From CAZTDU01 sp964617355 (GTDB taxonomy: Bacteria; Pseudomonadota; Gammaproteobacteria; Burkholderiales; SG8-39): DNA of 13,787 bases. The notes under the pieces were generated by a model. The model was not told the DNA's origin. It searched no databases and saw only the letters and a list, made by a program, of their open reading frames with translations. Positions 1 to 9,219 of this stretch are shown in pieces (positions within the stretch are counted from its first letter, which is position 1; the number at the start of each line of letters is the position of its first letter). The DNA lies in assembly GCA_964617355.1 (NCBI GenBank), contig CAZTXP010000038.1, positions 1-13,787 on the forward strand, in the 5' to 3' direction. A program made the position numbers and the translations under genes.

Positions 1-876
1 GCCGCCGCCGCTTCCGATTCCGCGGCCATGCAGTACCTCGCGGCCTACGCGGGCTGCACGATGGGCGAGTACTTCCGCGACCGCGGCCAGGACGCGCTCC
101 TCATCTACGACGACCTCACCAGGCAGGCCTGGGCGTATCGCCAGATCTCGCTGCTGCTGCGCCGCCCGCCGGGCCGCGAAGCGTATCGCGGCGACGTCTT
201 CTACCTGCACTCGCGCCTGCTCGAGCGCGCCGCGCGCGTGAACCCGGAGTACGTCGAGAAGTTCACCAACGGCGCCGTGAAGGGCAAGACCGGTTCGCTG
301 ACCGCGCTGCCCGTCATCGAGACGCAGGCCGGCGACGTGACCGCGTTCGTGCCGACCAACGTGATCTCGATCACCGACGGCCAGATCTTCCTCGAGACCG
401 ATCTCTTCAACGCCGGCATCCGGCCCGCGATCAACGCGGGCATCTCGGTGTCGCGCGTCGGCGGCGCGGCGCAGACGAAGATCATGAAGCGCAAGGACAC
501 CGGCGGCGGCGTCCGTCTGGCGCTCGCGCAGTACCGCGAGCTCGCCGCCTTCGCGCAGTTCGCCTCCGACCTCGACGAAGCCACCCGCAAGCAGCTCGAG
601 CGAGGGCGCCTGGTCACCGAGCTGATGAAGCAGGCCCAGTACCACCCGATGCAGGTCTGGGAGATGGCGCTCACGCTCTTCTCCGTGAACAACGGCTACT
701 TCGACGACATCGAGGTCAAGAAGGCGCTCGCGGCCGAGCGCTCGATGCGCGAGTACATCAAGGACAAGTTCGCCGACCTGATCAAGCGCGTTTCCGACAA
801 GAACGACCTCTCCGAGGACGACGAGAAGGCGCTCAAGTCGGCGGTCGAGGACTGGAAGAAGAACGGCTCGTACTAA
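1..876 (+). CDS. atpA: ATP synthase F1 subunit alpha (3' part, 5' end outside window)
   Basis: This is the C-terminal 291 residues of the F1 alpha subunit, whose family length is about 510. The frame is open from the first base of the window, so the true start and the nucleotide-binding P-loop lie upstream. Alpha alternates with beta in the F1 hexamer at the cytoplasmic face of the inner membrane and supplies non-catalytic nucleotide sites. Visible family blocks are the start of the visible frame running into YLAAYAGC and MGEYFRDRG, then ALPVIETQAGDVTAFVPTNV, SITDGQIFLETDLFNAGIRP and GISVSRVGGAAQTK. The Arg of SVSRVG (codon 454-456) corresponds to the arginine finger that reaches into the catalytic beta site. 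The C-terminal helical domain runs from about position 520 to the stop. atpG follows after an 18-bp gap, the usual atpA-G-D-C order. Nothing looks degraded. Identification is near certain. Confidence 0.98.
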   Translation, partial: AAAASDSAAMQYLAAYAGCTMGEYFRDRGQDALLIYDDLTRQAWAYRQISLLLRRPPGREAYRGDVFYLHSRLLERAARVNPEYVEKFTNGAVKGKTGSLTALPVIETQAGDVTAFVPTNVISITDGQIFLETDLFNAGIRPAINAGISVSRVGGAAQTKIMKRKDTGGGVRLALAQYRELAAFAQFASDLDEATRKQLERGRLVTELMKQAQYHPMQVWEMALTLFSVNNGYFDDIEVKKALAAERSMREYIKDKFADLIKRVSDKNDLSEDDEKALKSAVEDWKKNGSY

Positions 877-894
877 CCGGACCGGATCCCCGAG

Positions 895-1758
895 ATGCCC
901 GGCACCAAAGAGATACGGGTGAAGATCCGGAGTGTGCAGAACACCCGGAAGATCACCAAGGCGATGGAGATGGTCGCCGCGTCGAAGATGCGCAAGGCGC
1001 AGGAGCGCATGCGCATGGCGCGGCCGTACGCCGAGAAGATCCGCAATGTCGCGGCCAACATCAGCCACGCCAACCCGGAGTATCGGCACCCGTTCCTCGT
1101 CACCCGCGACACGGTGAAGCGCGTCGGCATCATCGTCATCACCACCGACAAGGGACTCTGCGGCGCGCTGAACACGAACCTGCTGCGCCTGGTGCTGAAC
1201 AAGTACAAGGAATGGCAGGCGGCCGGCGAGGAAATCGACGTCTGCTGCATCGGCAACAAGGGCTTCACGTTCATGCAGCGCCTCGGCGCGAACATCGTGT
1301 CGCACGCCGTGCAGATCGGCGACCGCCCGCAGATGGAGAAGCTGATAGGCACCATCAAGGTGATGCTCGACGGCTACACCAACGACCGCTTCGACCGGCT
1401 GATGGTGGCGTCCACCCGGTTCATCAATACGATGAAGCAGGAGCCGGTGATCGAGCAGCTCCTGCCGCTCTCGGGCGAGCGCATGGGCTCGCCGGAATCG
1501 GTGTGGGACTACATCTACGAGCCCGAGGCGAAGTCGGTGCTCGACCAGGTGATGACGCGCTACATCGAGGCGCTGATCTTCCAGGCGGTCGCCGAGAACG
1601 TGGCCTCCGAGCAGTCCGCGCGCATGGTTGCCATGAAGGCCGCCTCCGACAACGCGCGCAACCTGATCGACGAATTGACGCTGGTCTACAACAAGAACCG
1701 CCAGGCCGGCATCACCAAGGAACTCTCCGAAATCGTGGGCGGCGCGGCCGCCGTTTGA
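895..1758 (+). CDS. atpG: ATP synthase F1 subunit gamma
   Basis: This encodes a 287-residue gamma subunit, the central rotor shaft of F1 that couples proton flow through Fo to conformational change in the beta subunits. Length is normal for bacteria. The N-terminal helix begins MPGTKEIRVKIRSVQNTRKI, followed by the AMEMVAASKM block. The Rossmann-like middle carries TTDKGLCGALNTNL. The C-terminal helix carries AENVASEQSARMVAMKAASD and then NLIDELTLVYNKNRQAGIT, the coiled-coil partner of the N-terminal helix that enters the alpha3beta3 cavity. The ATG at 895 gives the family N-terminus exactly. The upstream ribosome-binding site is weak (GGATCCCCGAG), consistent with translational coupling to atpA 18 bp upstream. 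The gene sits between atpA and atpD in one transcription unit. Nothing is unusual. Confidence 0.98.
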   Translation: MPGTKEIRVKIRSVQNTRKITKAMEMVAASKMRKAQERMRMARPYAEKIRNVAANISHANPEYRHPFLVTRDTVKRVGIIVITTDKGLCGALNTNLLRLVLNKYKEWQAAGEEIDVCCIGNKGFTFMQRLGANIVSHAVQIGDRPQMEKLIGTIKVMLDGYTNDRFDRLMVASTRFINTMKQEPVIEQLLPLSGERMGSPESVWDYIYEPEAKSVLDQVMTRYIEALIFQAVAENVASEQSARMVAMKAASDNARNLIDELTLVYNKNRQAGITKELSEIVGGAAAV

Positions 1759-1769
1759 GGAATCTCACC

Positions 1770-3200
1770 ATGGCACAAGCACAAGGCACCATCGTTCAGG
1801 TCATCGGCGCGGTCACCGACATCGAGTTCCCGCGCGATGCGCTGCCGAAGGTCTACGACGCGCTGATCCTCGACAACAGCAGCGACTCGGGCCTCGCCGA
1901 GAAGGGCCTCACCTTCGAGGTCGAGCAGCAGCTCGGTGATGGCATCGTGCGTTGCATCGCGCTGGGTTCCTCCGACGGCCTTCGTCGCGGCATGAAGGTC
2001 AGCAACACTGGCGCGCCGATCTCGGTGCCGGTCGGCCAGGGTACGCTCGGCCGCATCATGGACGTCCTTGGCCGCCCGATCGACGAGGTCGGCCCGATCA
2101 AGTCCGACAAGAAGCGCTCGATCCACCAGGTGGCGCCGAAATTCGACGAACTGTCCCCCTCGGTCGACCTGCTCGAGACCGGCATCAAGGTGATCGACCT
2201 GATCTGCCCGTTCGCCAAGGGTGGCAAGGTCGGCCTCTTCGGCGGCGCCGGCGTGGGCAAGACCGTGAACATGCTGGAGCTGATCAACAACATCGCCACC
2301 CAGCACTCCGGCCTGTCGGTGTTCGCCGGCGTCGGTGAGCGCACGCGCGAGGGCAACGACTTCTACCACGAGATGATGGAAGCGGGCGTCGTCAAGATCG
2401 ACAACCTGCCCGAGTCCAAGGTGGCGATGGTGTTCGGCCAGATGAACGAGCCGCCGGGCAACCGCCTGCGCGTGGCGCTCACCGGCCTGACGATGGCGGA
2501 GAGCTTCCGCGACGAGGGCCGCGACATCCTGTTCTTCGTCGACAACATCTACCGCTTCACGCTCGCCGGCACGGAAGTGTCCGCGCTGCTCGGCCGCATG
2601 CCTTCCGCGGTGGGCTACCAGCCGACCCTCGCCGAGGAGATGGGCCGCCTGCAGGAGCGCATCACCTCCACCAAGGTCGGCTCGATCACGTCGATCCAGG
2701 CCGTGTACGTGCCCGCGGATGACCTGACCGACCCGTCGCCCGCCACCACGTTCGGCCACCTCGACGCCACGGTCGTGCTGTCCCGAGACATCGCCGCGCT
2801 GGGCATCTACCCGGCGGTGGACCCGCTCGACTCGACCTCGCGCCAGGTCGACCCGAACACCATCGGCGAGGATCACTACAACACGACGCGCGCCGTGCAG
2901 GCCACGCTGCAGCGCTACAAGGAACTGCGCGACATCATCGCGATCCTGGGCATGGACGAACTCGCGCCCGAGGACAAGCTCGCGGTGTCGCGCGCGCGCA
3001 AGATCCAGCGCTTCCTGTCGCAGCCCTTCACCGTGGCGCAGAACTTCACCGGCACGCCGGGCAAGTACGTGTCCCTGAAGGACACCATCAAGGGCTTCAA
3101 GATGATCGTCAACGGCGAGTGCGACGCGCTCCCCGAGCAGGCTTTCTACATGGTCGGCCCGATCGAGGAAGCCTTCGAGAAGGCGAAGAAACTCCAGTAA
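1770..3200 (+). CDS. atpD: ATP synthase F1 subunit beta (catalytic)
   Basis: This encodes the 476-residue beta subunit, which makes ATP from ADP and phosphate in the F1 head. The start at 1770 follows a GAGGAA ribosome-binding site seven bases upstream and gives the family N-terminus MAQAQGTIVQVIGAVTDIEF. The N-terminal beta-barrel is followed by the Walker A loop GGAGVGKT at residues 158-165, with Lys164 and Thr165 contacting phosphates and Mg2+. The catalytic Glu lies in GVGERTREGNDF, and the Walker B strand in DILFFVDNIYRFT. The block GRMPSAVGYQPTLAEEMG is intact. The C-terminal DELSEED loop reads DELAPED here, a mild variant ahead of the conserved RARKIQRFLSQPF. atpG ends 11 bp upstream and atpC starts 18 bp downstream. 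The open frame continues far upstream of 1770, but that part is only an overlap with atpG in another frame. Confidence 0.99.
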   Translation: MAQAQGTIVQVIGAVTDIEFPRDALPKVYDALILDNSSDSGLAEKGLTFEVEQQLGDGIVRCIALGSSDGLRRGMKVSNTGAPISVPVGQGTLGRIMDVLGRPIDEVGPIKSDKKRSIHQVAPKFDELSPSVDLLETGIKVIDLICPFAKGGKVGLFGGAGVGKTVNMLELINNIATQHSGLSVFAGVGERTREGNDFYHEMMEAGVVKIDNLPESKVAMVFGQMNEPPGNRLRVALTGLTMAESFRDEGRDILFFVDNIYRFTLAGTEVSALLGRMPSAVGYQPTLAEEMGRLQERITSTKVGSITSIQAVYVPADDLTDPSPATTFGHLDATVVLSRDIAALGIYPAVDPLDSTSRQVDPNTIGEDHYNTTRAVQATLQRYKELRDIIAILGMDELAPEDKLAVSRARKIQRFLSQPFTVAQNFTGTPGKYVSLKDTIKGFKMIVNGECDALPEQAFYMVGPIEEAFEKAKKLQ

Positions 3201-3218
3201 CTCCACCGGAGCCCAGCC

Positions 3219-3641
3219 ATGTCCGCCGCCACAATCCACGTCGACGTCGTCAGCGCCGAGGAGTCCATCTTCGCCGGCGAGGCGGAATTCGTCGTCCTGC
3301 CGGGCGAGTCGGGCGAGCTCGGCATCTACCCGCGCCACACGCCGCTCATCACGCGCATCAAGCCCGGCACGGTCGAGATCACGCCGTCAGGTGGCGGCGA
3401 CAAGCAGTTGATCTTCGTTGCGGGCGGCATTCTCGAGGTGCAGCCCAAGGGCGTTACCGTCCTCGCCGACACCGCCATTCGCGGCCACGACCTGGACGAG
3501 GCCAAGGCGAATGAGGCGATCCAGCGTGCCGAGGACGCCCGCCGCAATGCGAAGGGCAAGGAAGAGCTCGCAGTGGTCGAGGGTGAGCTCGCGATGCTCG
3601 CTGCGCAACTCGCCGCAATCCGCAAGCTGCGCAAGCGCTGA
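3219..3641 (+). CDS. atpC: ATP synthase F1 subunit epsilon
   Basis: This encodes a 140-residue epsilon subunit, the normal length. It binds gamma at the foot of the central stalk, links F1 to the c-ring and, in many bacteria, inhibits ATP hydrolysis through its C-terminal helices. The N-terminal beta-sandwich shows HVDVVSAEESIFAGEAEFVV, LPGESGELGIYPRHTPLIT and IKPGTVEI. The C-terminal helical hairpin starts near DEAKANEAIQRAEDARRNAK and ends at the stop. The ATG at 3219 has GGAG at 3208-3211 as ribosome-binding site. It is the last gene of the atp operon; a hairpin and a C-rich repeat array follow at once, and the next gene faces it from the other strand. Confidence 0.97.
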   Translation: MSAATIHVDVVSAEESIFAGEAEFVVLPGESGELGIYPRHTPLITRIKPGTVEITPSGGGDKQLIFVAGGILEVQPKGVTVLADTAIRGHDLDEAKANEAIQRAEDARRNAKGKEELAVVEGELAMLAAQLAAIRKLRKR

Positions 3642-3648
3642 TCGGCGC

Positions 3649-3666
3649 GCGGCTCTTTCGAGCCGC
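3649..3666 (+). terminator. Hairpin after atpC, probable operon end
   Basis: Eight bases after the atpC stop there is a perfect inverted repeat. GCGGCTC (3649-3655) pairs with GAGCCGC (3660-3666) around a TTTC loop. No run of T follows on either strand, so it does not meet the classical Rho-independent pattern. It may instead stabilise the mRNA 3' end or assist Rho-dependent termination together with the adjacent C-rich repeats. Its position between convergent genes supports a terminator role. The sequence shows the hairpin; the function is inferred. Confidence 0.5.
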
Positions 3667-3717
3667 TCAGCCCAGCCGCTCAGCCCAGCCGCTCAGTCCA
3701 GCCGCTCAGTCCAGCCG
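3661..3717. repeat. Four-copy 13-bp C-rich tandem repeat between convergent genes
   Basis: The unit AGCCGCTCAGCCC occurs at 3661-3673 and 3674-3686. A one-base variant, AGCCGCTCAGTCC, occurs at 3687-3699 and 3700-3712, followed by a partial AGCCG to 3717. The first copy shares AGCCGC with the right arm of the post-atpC hairpin, so the array may have grown from it. The fourth copy contains the TGA stop and last codons of the receptor gene on the minus strand. On the plus strand each unit has seven C against three G, which is the composition of a Rho-loading site. Two copies of each variant in order suggest stepwise duplication. Confidence 0.9.
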
Positions 3718-4671
3718 AATTCCCAGCTTGCGGACGATGGCGCCCCATCGGTCCGACATGTCGCCGACGATGCGCGCCAGCTCCTCTGGCGAAGACGCGG
3801 CGACCTCCGTTCCGCCTTCCACGTAGAGCTTCGTAACCTCCGGTTGCCGCAGCACGGCGGCCAGTTCGGCATTGACTCGCCCGACCACCTCGCGCGGCAT
3901 TCCGGCGGGCCCGAAGAACACCATGCCCGCGCCGATGTCGACGCCGGGCACGCCAGCCTCCGTCACGGTCGGAAGGTCGGGCAGCACGGCAAGTCGCGTG
4001 GCATCCGCATAGGCCAGCATTCGCACCTTGCCGGCCTTGGCGTTCGCGATCGCGGTAATCGGCCCGTCAAACATCAGGTGGATGTGCCCTCCCAGCAGCG
4101 CAGCCATGGCCTCCGCCGACCCCTTGAACGGCACATGGACGATGTCGATCCCCGAGTTCTGCTTCAGCAGCTCGCCATTCAGGTGGCCGGTGGACCCCGG
4201 GGAGAAGGACCCGAAGTTCAGCTTTCCCGGATTCGCCTTCGCATACGCGATCAGTTCCCTGACCGAGGTGAAAGGCGCATTCGCCTGCGCCACGAGAACC
4301 GTCGATGAACGACCCGCGAACATCACCGGGGTGAGGTGCTTCGCTGGATCGTAGGGAAGCTTGGCGAAGAGATGCGGATTGAGAGCGACCGTCGCCGTGA
4401 TCGTGTAGAGGATCGTGTGGCCGTCAGGTGGTGAACGCATGACGTCCTGTACGCCGATGATCGTCGCGCCACCGGGCTTGTTGTCGACCACGACCGGGAC
4501 GCCGAGCGACGACGATAGCCTTGGAGCCATCGCGCGCGCCTGTATGTCGGTCTGGCCGCCCGGTGGAAAGGGCACCACGATGCGCAGCGGCTTGCCAGGA
4601 ACCGGGAATCCCTGCGCGGCCGGACCACCCGCGACCAGCGCGAGCAACAGCAGCACTGCGAATCTCGCCAT
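3706..4671 (-). CDS. Bug/TctC-family periplasmic solute-binding receptor
   Basis: This encodes a 321-residue precursor of a tripartite tricarboxylate transporter (TctC/Bug) receptor, which captures small carboxylates or related metabolites in the periplasm. The ATG at 4669-4671 was chosen over an upstream ATG at 4746 because AGGAGG lies just upstream and because it begins directly with a signal peptide: MARF, a Leu-rich core, then GGPAAQG with likely cleavage near residues 19-21. Family blocks follow: LRIVVPFPPGGQTDIQAR, the DNKPGGATIIG segment, the NFGSFSPGSTGHLNGELL ligand-loop region, VPFKGSAEAMAALLGGHIHL, and LPTVTEAGVPG near the C-terminus. Length and blocks are complete. No TctA or TctB membrane genes are in the window, so this is an orphan receptor, as is common in Betaproteobacteria. 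It is divergent from a UbiD-like decarboxylase, suggesting an organic acid ligand; the ligand itself cannot be read from sequence. The stop lies inside a 13-bp repeat. Confidence 0.93.
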   Translation of the reverse strand: MARFAVLLLLALVAGGPAAQGFPVPGKPLRIVVPFPPGGQTDIQARAMAPRLSSSLGVPVVVDNKPGGATIIGVQDVMRSPPDGHTILYTITATVALNPHLFAKLPYDPAKHLTPVMFAGRSSTVLVAQANAPFTSVRELIAYAKANPGKLNFGSFSPGSTGHLNGELLKQNSGIDIVHVPFKGSAEAMAALLGGHIHLMFDGPITAIANAKAGKVRMLAYADATRLAVLPDLPTVTEAGVPGVDIGAGMVFFGPAGMPREVVGRVNAELAAVLRQPEVTKLYVEGGTEVAASSPEELARIVGDMSDRWGAIVRKLGIRLD

Positions 4672-4683
4672 CGTCTCCTCCTC

Positions 4684-4698
4684 ACGATCCGATATCGT
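4684..4698. promoter_or_regulatory. Inverted repeat ACGAT-N5-ATCGT in the divergent spacer, possible operator
   Basis: The 73-bp spacer between the receptor gene (-) and the decarboxylase gene (+) contains ACGAT at 4684-4688 and its exact reverse complement ATCGT at 4694-4698. A smaller perfect palindrome, CGATATCG, lies at 4690-4697. It sits directly upstream of the receptor's ribosome-binding site and about 47 bases before the decarboxylase start, where a shared regulator could act on both genes. No clear -35/-10 pair is visible and no regulator gene is adjacent. The repeat is seen; its role is inferred and could be chance. Confidence 0.3.
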
Positions 4699-4744
4699 AG
4701 ACCTGCCGCCCCGACGCCCCGGGGCCGGCCCACCGGGAGACGCC

Positions 4745-6127
4745 ATGGTATTCAGGGAACTCGACGATTACATCCGCTGGCTCGAAACAGATGGCCAGCT
4801 GCACCGGGTGCGCGAGCCGGTCGAAACCCGGTTCGGCATCGCTCGCCACGAGGAACTGCACGACGGCAAGCGCGCCGTGCTGTTCGAGAACGTCGTCGGC
4901 CACCAAATGCCCGTGGTCGCGAACATCTTCAACAGTCGCCGCAATATCGCCACCGCTCTGGGCGTGGAACCCGGTGTCGCGATGCATCGACGCCTGATGG
5001 ACGCCGCGCGCAACCCGATTCCGACGCGGCTGCAGTCCGAGGCGCCCTCGCGCGCCGTGAAATTCATCGGCGCCCAGGTCGACCTGCGCACCCAGCTCCC
5101 GAACCCGATGCATTTCGCCGACGACGCCGGCCACTACATCTCCAGCGGCGTCATCGTGGCCCGCGATCGCGAGACCGGGAAGCGCAATCTCTCGTTCGCG
5201 CGCATGCTCGTGAAGGACTCGCGCACGATCGTCGTCATGATCAATTTCTACCGCCACCTCGCCGAGCTCTATCGCCGCGCCGAGCGGCGAGGCGAGGGCC
5301 TCGAGGTCGCGATCGTGATCGGCGTGGACCCGCTCACGTGGCTCGAAGGCGCCATGCCGGACCGCCTCGTCCCCCTCAGTGTCGACGAGCTCGAGGTGGC
5401 CGGCGCGCTGCGGGGCGAAGCGCTTCCCGTCGTGCGCTGCGAGACCGTCGACCTCGAAGTCCCCGCCAGCGCGCAAATCGTGATCGAAGGCGTGATGCCC
5501 CCCGGCTTGCGCGAACTGGAGGGTCCCTATGGCGACTACTCGCGCGTCTACGATGGTCCGCCGCGGCAGAATCCGGTGATCCAGGTGCGCGCAATCACGC
5601 ACCGCGAGTCCCCGATCTACCTCGACTGCCTTCCCGGGTCGTACGACAATTGGCTGCTGGGCGGCGTCTGCCGGGAAGCCGACTTGCTGCAACACCTGCA
5701 GGCGACGATGCCCAACGTCAAGGCCGTGTGCCTGCCAGAGGGCGCCTGCTGCCGCTTCCACGCGGTGGTGCAGATCCGCAAGGAACACGAGTACGACGGC
5801 ATGCACGCCATCGTCGGCACGCTCGGCCCGACCGAGGCTTCCCGCGACGTGAAGTGGGTAGTCGTGGTCGACGAGGACGTCGACCCGTTCGACCCCATGC
5901 GGGTTCAATGGGCCATCGCGACACGCACGCAGTGGGATCGCGACCTGGTCATGATCCCCCGCATGGCCATGGCTCTTGATCCTTCCGCGCTCGCGCGCAC
6001 GCCGCCTGCGTTGCGCAAGAACGGCGACGTCCTCTCCACGAAGGCAGGGCTTGACGCGACCATACCGCTCGACCCGCCGGAACTGGTCGCCTCCTATCGG
6101 CGCGCCGCTCCGCCGCCGCGAAACTGA
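4745..6127 (+). CDS. UbiD-family prenylated-FMN decarboxylase
   Basis: This encodes a 460-residue UbiD-type decarboxylase, an enzyme class that uses prenylated FMN (made by UbiX, not seen here) for reversible non-oxidative (de)carboxylation of unsaturated or aromatic acids in the cytoplasm. The start at 4745 follows GGGAG with a 5-base spacer and gives the usual N-terminus FRELDDYIRWLETDGQLHRV. Other blocks are FENVVGHQMPVVANIF, RNLSFARM, ELEGPYGDYSRVY, READLLQHLQATMPNVKAV and KAGLDATIPLD. Arg153, Glu259 and Asp264 fall where the family's catalytic Arg-Glu-Glu/Asp set lies; the 5-residue Glu-to-Asp interval matches, and Asp at the last position is also seen in UbiD itself. General family membership is firm. 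Whether it is ubiquinone UbiD, a phenolic acid decarboxylase or another branch is open. The divergent receptor gene favours a catabolic role on an imported acid. Confidence 0.92.
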   Translation: MVFRELDDYIRWLETDGQLHRVREPVETRFGIARHEELHDGKRAVLFENVVGHQMPVVANIFNSRRNIATALGVEPGVAMHRRLMDAARNPIPTRLQSEAPSRAVKFIGAQVDLRTQLPNPMHFADDAGHYISSGVIVARDRETGKRNLSFARMLVKDSRTIVVMINFYRHLAELYRRAERRGEGLEVAIVIGVDPLTWLEGAMPDRLVPLSVDELEVAGALRGEALPVVRCETVDLEVPASAQIVIEGVMPPGLRELEGPYGDYSRVYDGPPRQNPVIQVRAITHRESPIYLDCLPGSYDNWLLGGVCREADLLQHLQATMPNVKAVCLPEGACCRFHAVVQIRKEHEYDGMHAIVGTLGPTEASRDVKWVVVVDEDVDPFDPMRVQWAIATRTQWDRDLVMIPRMAMALDPSALARTPPALRKNGDVLSTKAGLDATIPLDPPELVASYRRAAPPPRN

Positions 6128-6192
6128 GGACATCCAACCCGAAAGGGGGCGCTCGCGCGTTTCAGCAGCACTAACCGTCACGAAAGCTCGCC

Positions 6193-8085
<1,893 letters not shown>

Positions 8086-9168
8086 CTACGGCCCGAGCGG
8101 CAGTTCCGCGGCCACGGGCGAGCCGCCGTCCCCCGATTGCAGGTCGTGCACGCCGGCGCCCAGCAGCCGCACGGGAATCCGGCCGGCCGCGGTGCGCGCG
8201 AGCAGCGCCACCGCGCGCGACGCGATCGAGTCCGCGTCGTCGGTAAAGAACTCCGCCGTGTGGCTGCGCGTCACGGTCGTGAAGTCGTCGTAGCGCACCT
8301 TGATCGTCACGCAGCGCGCGCGCAGCCCCTTGCGCCCCAGCGATTGCGCGGCCTTGCGCGCGAGGCGATCCACTTCCGCGCGCATCTCGCGCTCGTCGCG
8401 CAGGTCGATCTCGTACGTCGTTTCGGTGCTGATGGACTTCCAAGGGCGATTCGGCTGCACGGGTCGCGGGTCGTCGCCACGTGAAAGGCGGCGCAGCCAG
8501 TCCGCCTGGCTTCCCACGACCGAATGCAGGCGCTGCGGATCCGCCGCGCGCACGTCCACGAGTCGCTCGATGCCGATCGCGCGCAACTTTCGCGCCGTGA
8601 CCGGCCCGACGCCCCACAGTGCGTCGACGGGCAGTTCCTCGAGGAAGGCCTCCACCCGCTCGGGCGAAACCACGGTCAGCCCGTCCGGTTTCTTCCAGCC
8701 GGAGGCGATCTTGGCGAGGAACTTGTTCGGCGCCACGCCGGCAGAGGCCGTGAGCGACGTTTCCTCGCGAATGCGCTGCTTCAGGCGCTTCGCCACGACC
8801 GTGGCGTAGGGCTCCCCCCAGCGGTTCTCGGTGACGTCGAGATACGCTTCGTCCAGCGACAGCGGCTCGACGAGCGGCGTGCAGTCCCTCAGGATGGCCA
8901 TCACCTGCTGCGACACGGCGCGGTATTTCTGGAAGTCGGGCCGAACGATCCTCAGATCCGGGCAGAGGCGCACGGCGCGCGCCATCGGCATCGCCGAGCG
9001 CACGCCGAAGCGGCGCGCCTCGTAGCTCGACGCGGCGACAACGCCCCTCGATTGCGGCGAGCCGCCCACGGCCACCGGCAGGCCGCGCAAGGCGGGGTCG
9101 TCGCGCTGTTCCACCGATGCGTAGAAGGCATCCATGTCGAGGTGGATGATGCGGCGTTCCGCGACCAT
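8086..9168 (-). CDS. dinB: DNA polymerase IV (Y-family translesion polymerase)
   Basis: This encodes a 360-residue Y-family polymerase that bypasses DNA lesions with low fidelity. The ATG at 9166-9168 gives the expected N-terminus MVAERRIIHLDMDAFYASVE. The catalytic metal ligands are present: Asp11 in LDMDAFY, and Asp106/Glu107 in SLDEAYLDVT. The steric-gate position is Tyr16. SYEARRFGVRSAMPM and ASAGVAPNKFLAKIASGWKK mark the fingers and palm, GVGPVTARKLRAIGI is the helix-hairpin-helix thumb element, and the little-finger domain follows from about residue 245 (STETTYEIDL onward). The C-terminus ends in ELPLGP, a poor match to the QLxLGL/F clamp-binding motif. The open frame extends about 100 codons upstream, but those residues show no family similarity and overlap the adaptor gene. 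A TAGAAT hexamer five bases before the ATG suggests a leaderless message. Confidence 0.96.
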   Translation of the reverse strand: MVAERRIIHLDMDAFYASVEQRDDPALRGLPVAVGGSPQSRGVVAASSYEARRFGVRSAMPMARAVRLCPDLRIVRPDFQKYRAVSQQVMAILRDCTPLVEPLSLDEAYLDVTENRWGEPYATVVAKRLKQRIREETSLTASAGVAPNKFLAKIASGWKKPDGLTVVSPERVEAFLEELPVDALWGVGPVTARKLRAIGIERLVDVRAADPQRLHSVVGSQADWLRRLSRGDDPRPVQPNRPWKSISTETTYEIDLRDEREMRAEVDRLARKAAQSLGRKGLRARCVTIKVRYDDFTTVTRSHTAEFFTDDADSIASRAVALLARTAAGRIPVRLLGAGVHDLQSGDGGSPVAAELPLGP

Positions 9169-9173
9169 CCCCG

Positions 9174-9179
9174 ATTCTA
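9174..9179 (-). promoter_or_regulatory. -10-like TAGAAT for leaderless dinB transcript
   Basis: On the minus strand TAGAAT ends five bases before the dinB ATG (TAGAAT-CGGGG-ATG), so transcription would start at or next to the A of ATG. No good -35 is visible at 16-18 bp and no Shine-Dalgarno fits between. The call rests on the hexamer and its spacing only. No clear LexA-type box is seen in the 51-bp intergenic region. Confidence 0.4.
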
Positions 9180-9192
9180 GGAGGGCGCAAGG

Positions 9193-9198
9193 TATGCT
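9193..9198 (+). promoter_or_regulatory. -10-like TATGCT for the exporter operon
   Basis: TATGCT lies 21 bases before the adaptor ATG at 9220, giving a predicted 5' untranslated region of about 15 bases. It faces away from the dinB -10 within the same 51-bp spacer, so the two promoters would be back to back and nearly overlapping. No convincing -35 is visible, so the call is weak. Confidence 0.3.
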
Positions 9199-9219
9199 GC
9201 GGGCTTTGCCCCTAGCGAC

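Noticed and set aside
1686..3338. A 550-codon open frame on the minus strand opposite atpD
   Set aside because: It is His/Asp/Arg-rich, has no recognisable domain, and mirrors the strongly conserved atpD frame; it is a GC-rich shadow frame.
4415..4744. N-terminal extension of the decarboxylase upstream of 4745
   Set aside because: These codons are antisense to the receptor gene and unlike the family; 4745 gives the normal family start with a GGGAG site.
4672..4746. N-terminal extension of the receptor to an ATG at 4746
   Set aside because: It would place a charged, Pro/Gly-rich stretch ahead of the signal peptide and overlap the decarboxylase start; the ATG at 4669-4671 has an excellent ribosome-binding site.
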